Shown here: piece after piece, positions 54,980 to 58,000 of the stretch
Numbering within the stretch: the stretch's first letter is position 1
Layout: every line of letters starts with the position of its first letter
From: Cryptomeria japonica
Taxonomy: Eukaryota > Streptophyta > Pinopsida > Cupressales > Cupressaceae
Assembly (NCBI RefSeq): GCF_030272615.1
Contig: NC_081415.1
Coordinates: forward strand, 373,595,009 to 373,653,008
Length of the DNA: 58,000 nt
Direction: 5' to 3'
Program-made: the position numbers and the translations under genes
The notes under the pieces: model-generated
What the model was told of the DNA's origin: nothing
Seen by the model: the letters and a program-made list of their open reading frames with translations, nothing else
Database searches by the model: none

Positions 54980-56454
54980 TGTAGATCAGGAAATTGAGGA
55001 TTCATTAAAACAAATAACAATTAGGACAATCACAAAACCTAAAACTACAATGAAAACAATCCGAATCTAATCAATGAAAACATGAAGACGAGATATTCAA
55101 AATGAAATCAAAGCAAACCAAATGCAGATATCTCCTTTATGTGGTCCATTGTTCTTCTTTCACCTTCCAATTTGATGTTGTTCTCACCTACAAAGTGCAT
55201 TTGCAATTGGAAAGCAAGTTGGTGATGAAATTTGTAGCATAAGGTTACTCAAAAATGTGATTCCCTCCCTTGATTGAAGAAATTCATCCAATTTATAGAC
55301 AAATTGGAGAGAGGACAAGATTAGCATGAAATTGATATTAGAGGCAATTGATTTCAAAAATGGCAAAATTGAGTTGAAGGAAGACGGTTATGACACCTTC
55401 TATGTCATGAATTATGACATATTGCCAATGCAAAGGTTAGAAGACTAAAAGCCTATGACATCTTGCTATGCCAACGGCATGACGCATGAGAAATTCATGC
55501 TTCCACCGAAGCACAAAAATAGGGAGAGACTAGAGAGGAATTGATTAGGTGGAAATTGAATTTAGCAAATTATAAAATGAGGTGGAAATTAGGAATTAGG
55601 AAAATTAGAAATGAGGAAATAGAAATTAGAAATTAGGAAATTAGAAATTGATGAAATTAGAAAATAAGGTGAATTAATTAATAATTTTTCATTCATTAAT
55701 TAATTCACAAAAAGAGGGGGAATTAATTAGCCAATTAAATAAATATTTAATTGTGACAAGAAGACTTAGGATAAATAAATAAATTATTTAACCTAGAGGG
55801 AAAATGACAAACAAGATTAAATGAATAAATCATAAAACCCTAGAAGATGAATTAGAAATGCAAGGATGACAATTAGGTCTTGACAAAAGATAATTGATGT
55901 AGGGTCGATTTGATCATGATTCTGACTGATAAAGGACCAGTGTTGATAAATGATTGAGATTGGTTTGACAAAAATCAATGATAAATTGACCAATATTGAA
56001 AAGGAGATCAAATTGATAGGCGCCAATTAACGAGGAACAATGACTAATTGATCCAAATTGACATGATTGAAAAAGGACAAGGATCGATGACAAATTGATC
56101 ACAAAATGACAAGATTGACAAGGACAAGGATCGATGACGAATCGATTGCAAAATGACAATATTGACAAGAGGAAAAGGATCGATGACGAATCGATCGCAA
56201 AATGACAAGATTGACAAGGACAAGGATCGATGACGAATCGATCGCAAAATGACAAGATTGACAAGAGGATAAAACCCTAATTCGAAAGCAATAAAAATGA
56301 GGAATGTAGAAGAAGGACTCGATACTCACAAATGATAAAGACCAAGTGCGCAACATAGAAGAAATGTTAATGCAACGCAAAAACCCTAAAATAAGGCAAT
56401 GCGCAAATGTTAAAGTATGACTCTGCAAGCGTTGACCATTTTTAGATGTCTACA
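54980..56454 (-). mobile_element. Solo LTR (family A) in the LINE
   Basis: On the minus strand it begins TGTAGACATCTAAAAATGGTC at 56454 and ends in ...CTACA at 54980. Flanks are ATGGG (54975-54979) and ATAGG (56455-56459), one mismatch. It is the same family as 11382-12608 in the LARD LTR. A 47-bp tandem repeat at about 56043-56270 makes it longer than the other copy. Confidence 0.88.
56043..56270 (-). repeat. 47-bp tandem repeat in the solo LTR
   Basis: About four units of AAGATTGACAAGGACAAGG followed by ATCGATGACGAATCGATCGC and AAAATGAC. The unit includes a palindromic ATCGAT/ATCGATCG core. The other family copy has only about two diverged units near 11575-11670. Confidence 0.8.
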
Positions 56455-58000
56455 ATAGGAACTAACTCGGAGGGTACCTCTGGAGGAACTGCGATCTTTT
56501 GGAACAAAAATACTATAATAGGAAAGGAAATCATCTCCACCTTTAATAGGAACTCAGTTTTGCTCGAGCATATTAAGGACAACTTTGTTTGGATGTTATC
56601 TAATGTCTACACTCCTAACACTAAATCCGGGAGAGCTAAATTCTGGAAAAGCCTTGCAGCTGACAGACTCCAGTTTGTTGATCAAAGTTGGATTATTATG
56701 GGAGACTTCAATACCCTGCTCAAAGATGAAGATAAGATGGGAGGAATCCCCTTACATCTTGATGGAAAAAAAGACCTTATGGATTTCATTAATGACCAAG
56801 CTCTCATTGATGTTGATCTCTAGGGCATCAATTACACCTGGACCAATAGAAGAACTGGAGCTGATTTGATTCAAGTTAGGCTTGACAGATCTTTAATTTC
56901 TCCTGACTAGCTTTCTAAGTATAGTTGTTTCCTTGGTTCTGTTATCAAAATCGTTCAGACCATTTCCCATCTCATTTTTTGCCAACTCTTTTTCGGCTAA
57001 GAGAAACTTCCCTTTCAGATTTGAAAAAGCTTGGCTCTCCCATCCTTCTCTGGAAGCCTGCATTACTGAATGGTGGAACTCTGAAGTGGAGGGTAACTCT
57101 CTTTTTAGAATTGCTAAAAAGCTCAACATCATAAAAGCCAAAATTAAAACCTGGAACAAAGAGATCTTTGGGGACATATTCAAGAACAAAACTCAAGTTA
57201 AAGCTTAATTAAAGCTTGTTCAGGATAGAATCCAAGAGGTGGGGTTGACCAAAGAACTTAGGACGGCTGAAAATAATCTGTTATCTAAATACCACTCCAT
57301 CATTTCTAATGAAGAGACTTTCTGGAGACAAAGATCTAGAGCTCTGTTCCTGAAGAAAGGTGATAAAAACACTCACTTCTTTCACTTAACCACCCTTAAG
57401 CACAGGGCAGCCAATAGAATATCCAGACTAACTTGCAATAAAGGTGTCCTAACAGAGGACTGCGACATCAGGAAGGAAGCTCTCGAGCATTTCAGTACCT
57501 TGCTGGGTGAAGTGGACAACCTGGACTACAGCAAGAAAAACACTCTTTTACAAGCCATCCCTTCTATCCTATCAGAAGCTGACAATCACCTCTTATCCCA
57601 TATTCCCACTAATCCTAAAATCAGAAAGGCGGTGTTTAACTTTCAGGGTGATAAATCCCCTGGCCCGGATGGCTTTCCCATGTTTTTCTTCCAAAAATTC
57701 TGGCACATTGTGGAGGCGGACATATGCAATGGTGTTAAGGAATTCTTTGGCTCCAAAAGACTACTTAAGGAACTGAATGCCACATTCATTGTCCTTATCC
57801 CAAAGATCCCCGGAGCTGATTCTCTTAACAAGTTTAGACCCATCAGCTTGTGTAACTCTGTCTACAAGATCCTTTCCAAGGTTTTGACTTCCAGGTTGCT
57901 TGATGTTCTCCCAAGGATTATCTCTGTCCAACAGAATGACTTTGTCCCTGGAAGATAGATTTTGGACTCCATTATCTCTGTTCATGAAAATATCCACTCC
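56455..58000 (+). pseudogene. LINE ORF2, part 2 (endonuclease C-terminus and RT start)
   Basis: The endonuclease continues with SEGTSGGTAIFWN, NVYTPNTKSGRAKFW, the catalytic IIMGDFNTLLKDEDK (near 56695) and NYTWTNRR (near 56830). RT follows with KKGDKNTHFFH (near 57355), FNFQGDKSPGPDGFPMFFF (near 57640) and LNKFRPISLCNSVYKILSKVL (near 57825-57885), ending at FVPGRxILDSI near 57945, where x is a TAG at a conserved glutamine. Stops are at 56821, 56908, 57206 and 57956. Small indels near 56900-56960 shift the frame. The catalytic FADD box of RT lies beyond the window. Confidence 0.9.

Larger units (their letters stand above)
53150..58000 (+). mobile_element. Plant L1-type LINE, right end outside the window
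   Basis: ORF1 with a DUF4283-type domain and a zinc knuckle is followed by ORF2 with apurinic-type endonuclease and reverse transcriptase, the plant L1 arrangement. It begins near 53150 inside the copia LTR fragment and is interrupted by a minus-strand solo LTR at 54980-56454. Its 3' end and target duplication are not in the window. Confidence 0.85.

Overview
The window is repeat DNA from a large plant nuclear genome, probably a gymnosperm. It is AT-rich and is built almost entirely of old, nested LTR retrotransposons plus one plant LINE. I see no intact single-copy host gene, no tRNA or rRNA and no bacterial-type feature. The gymnosperm assignment is inference: insertions are deeply nested, decayed elements are still readable, and decay is mostly C-to-T nonsense change with few indels.

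Layout, left to right. (1) 1-~4180, plus: 3' part of a Reina-like Ty3 chromovirus (RT, RNase H, integrase, chromodomain, start of an LTR). (2) ~5640-6651, minus: an LTR of a Tat-type family. (3) From 6686, plus: a broken plant-mobile-domain (PMD, MAIN/MAIL1-type) gene, split by two retrotransposons. One is a non-coding LARD-like element with giant LTRs (7088-21289), which itself carries a 788-bp retroposed insert and a solo LTR. The other is a Ty1/copia element (21772-29028). The PMD gene resumes at 21295 and again at 29034. (4) 30779-~51950, minus: a large Tat-lineage Ty3 element (RT, RNase H, second RNase H, integrase, PPT, 3' LTR). Between its integrase and its PPT it carries an antisense PMD gene with apparent introns (40870-43375). 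Its 3' LTR is interrupted by a younger gag/protease-only element (30851-38715). Its integrase is interrupted by a 5.0-kb solo LTR (44164-49185). (5) ~51957-53145: a copia LTR fragment. (6) ~53150-58000, plus: a LINE (ORF1 and ORF2) interrupted by a minus-strand solo LTR (54980-56454) and running off the window.

How the parts relate. The gag/protease-only element and the Tat element share the PPT, the first bases of the LTR, an ordered set of G-runs before the PPT and a recurring hairpin module. They look like a non-autonomous/autonomous pair. PMD genes occur twice, each antisense to a Tat-type LTR beside it, so the PMD gene may be a regular passenger of this lineage. Most boundaries rest on TG...CA ends with 5-bp target duplications read directly from the sequence.

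Limits: all homology calls are by eye from family motifs. Divergence figures are hand counts over short stretches.
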